This document shows, piece by piece, positions 63,041 to 64,000 of a stretch of 64,000 nucleotides of DNA. Position 1 is the stretch's first letter. Each line of letters opens with the position of its first letter. The translations under genes were made by a program, and so were the position numbers. Below the pieces are notes generated by a model. That model ran no database searches, was not told where the DNA came from, and saw nothing but the letters and a program-made list of their open reading frames with translations. The stretch spans positions 558,001 through 622,000 of the forward strand of contig CAMDFX010000001.1 in assembly GCA_945897805.1 (NCBI GenBank), given 5' to 3'. Source of the DNA: Chryseobacterium gleum. Lineage in GTDB: Bacteria > Bacteroidota > Bacteroidia > Flavobacteriales_D > Crocinitomicaceae.

Positions 63041-63937
63041 ATGCAAAACGATCACAATTTAATTGAAGATTTAAAATACCGTTACAAACATGGTGGTATG
63101 CACATGAAATTGATTTTCATCAATGCGGCGGTCTTTTTGTTGATTGGAATTTTAACAGTATTAGGCAAATTGTCAGGAAATAATGCATCATATTTAGAAT
63201 CGATTTTTGCTCTGGAAGCTAATTTTAATGGACTTTTATTCAAGCCTTGGGGGTTGTTTACCAGTATTTTTGCCCACTTTGGATTTCTGCATTTTTTGTT
63301 CAATATGATGTTTTTGTATTTTTCAGGAAAGATGTTAGAATCTTTTTTTGGACCTAAAAGATTACTTTACATTTATATTTTTGGTGGAATTGCTGGTGGA
63401 CTTTTTGAAATTATTGCGCATGAGATTTTTCCAACCTTGGTAAGTCAATTAACAGTTGTGGTTGGTGCATCTGGTTCAATCATGGCTATTTTTATTGCAT
63501 TGGCATTCTATCGTCCAAATATTCAAGTGAATCTTTTTGGTGTTTTAGCAGTTCGTTTGATTATTTTAGCGTTGGCTTATATGGCGTATGATTTATTTAG
63601 TCTTGCAAACAATGATGGAACAGCTCATTTTGCCCATGTTGGAGGTGCTTTTTTTGGAATTATATCAATCAATAATCCCCAAAGTTCACGACATTTTCTA
63701 AAAAGAATTGAACTTTTTATGGATGGATTTTTTAACAAATTGAAATCGTTTTTTGGGCCTAAAAAACCAAAAATGACCGTGAAACGTGGTGGAAAAACAG
63801 ACTATGAATTCAACGCTGAGAAAAAAGTAAAACAAGAGAAGACAGATGCAATTTTGGATAAAATTTCTAAATCAGGATATGAATCATTGACAAAAGCTGA
63901 AAAAGACTTTTTGTTTAATCAAAGTAAAAATGGCTGA
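63041..63937 (+). CDS. rhomboid family intramembrane serine protease 2 with basic C-terminal tail
   Basis: 298 residues. Catalytic Ser144 in GASGSIMAI and His199 in HFAHVGGA, plus the FLHFLFNMMF motif (His84, Asn88). Unlike the first copy, it has a soluble basic tail (about 225-298) with KPKMTVKRGGKTDYEFNAEKKVKQEKTDAILDKISKSGYESLTKAEKDFLF, as seen in the DUF6576 extension of Bacteroidota rhomboids. The pair is diverged, so it is an old duplication. It overlaps the next gene by 8 bp. Confidence 0.92.
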   Translation: MQNDHNLIEDLKYRYKHGGMHMKLIFINAAVFLLIGILTVLGKLSGNNASYLESIFALEANFNGLLFKPWGLFTSIFAHFGFLHFLFNMMFLYFSGKMLESFFGPKRLLYIYIFGGIAGGLFEIIAHEIFPTLVSQLTVVVGASGSIMAIFIALAFYRPNIQVNLFGVLAVRLIILALAYMAYDLFSLANNDGTAHFAHVGGAFFGIISINNPQSSRHFLKRIELFMDGFFNKLKSFFGPKKPKMTVKRGGKTDYEFNAEKKVKQEKTDAILDKISKSGYESLTKAEKDFLFNQSKNG

Positions 63938-64000
63938 TAAAAGTCGCAAAATAGCGCTATTTTCTTCAATCATGAAGTTTGCAACCATTTTTTGTTTGCT
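63930..64000 (+). CDS. start of an unidentified gene, 3' partial
   Basis: The ATG at 63930 overlaps the rhomboid stop by 8 bp, and the frame stays open to the right edge. The visible start is MADKSRKIALFSSIMKFATI, a short basic head followed by a hydrophobic segment. In Bacteroidota, an endonuclease/exonuclease/phosphatase family gene often follows the two rhomboid genes, but too little is visible to confirm. Confidence 0.55.
   Translation, partial: MADKSRKIALFSSIMKFATIFCL

Noticed and set aside
1-64000. tRNA or rRNA genes, prophage or intact insertion sequence
   Set aside because: I scanned the intergenic gaps for cloverleaf-like T-loop and 3' motifs and for transposase or integrase proteins and saw none.

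Overview
The window looks like a chromosome segment from a low-GC Bacteroidota, most likely order Flavobacteriales; a Fluviicola/Crocinitomicaceae-like lineage is a guess. The grounds are Bacteroidota-type promoters (TTG/TTTG, about 20 nt, TAnnTTTG), two proteins with C-terminal type IX secretion (T9SS) sorting domains, a SprB-type repeat adhesin, families such as DUF4421, DUF4294, GSCFA and the long NusB, a fused E1 alpha/beta 2-oxoacid dehydrogenase, and an S16 protein with a long acidic tail. I see no rRNA, tRNA, CRISPR array, prophage or intact insertion sequence.

Layout. 0-5.2 kb: a cell-wall peptidase cut by the left edge, a small conserved protein, and a minus-strand group (secreted S9 oligopeptidase, DUF4421 barrel, unknown secreted protein). 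5.3-11.6 kb: a methyltransferase, then an MbnP/MbnH-like pair (secreted copper-type protein plus diheme peroxidase), a Tat-exported glycosylasparaginase and a secreted beta-mannosidase. 11.7-17.8 kb: STAS protein, RNase Z, and topoisomerase IV parE-parC. 17.8-20.2 kb: an accessory interval with two different tandem repeat arrays (33 bp x about 10 and 32 bp x 6) and an AAA+/DUF4143 ATPase. 20.3-24.4 kb: a tight operon radC-wecB-polysaccharide deacetylase-GSCFA. 24.4-31.4 kb: MuiA-like protein, HD hydrolase, outer-membrane protein, and a 1115-residue six-unit adhesin with a coupled 54-codon reading frame. 31.4-33.5 kb: rpsP-rimM-trmN6. 33.5-35.9 kb: a thioredoxin-like protein with one active-site Cys and a three-gene Cys-motif envelope cluster. 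35.9-45.8 kb: E1 alpha/beta fusion, mtaB, ABC exporter, leucine dehydrogenase, nusB, DUF1573, yajC, DUF4294 and a lipoprotein. 45.8-54.2 kb: gcvT, a structured 404-bp inverted-repeat element, acyl-CoA carboxylase beta, an ElaA-like acetyltransferase, an M13 peptidase, a glycosyltransferase and an FAD oxidoreductase. 54.3-64 kb: a 1979-residue TPR-like repeat protein, mutL, two rhomboid proteases and the start of one more gene.

Themes. Most of the window is housekeeping, with repeated investment in the cell surface (adhesin, polysaccharide enzymes, exported hydrolases) and in envelope metal handling. The least ordinary parts are the repeat-array/ATPase interval at 17.8-20.2 kb, where a good minus-strand promoter points into the 33-bp array; the 404-bp structured element at 47.1-47.5 kb; the MbnP/MbnH pair carrying a T9SS tail; and the giant repeat protein. 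All positions and motif calls were read by eye; no database search was run.
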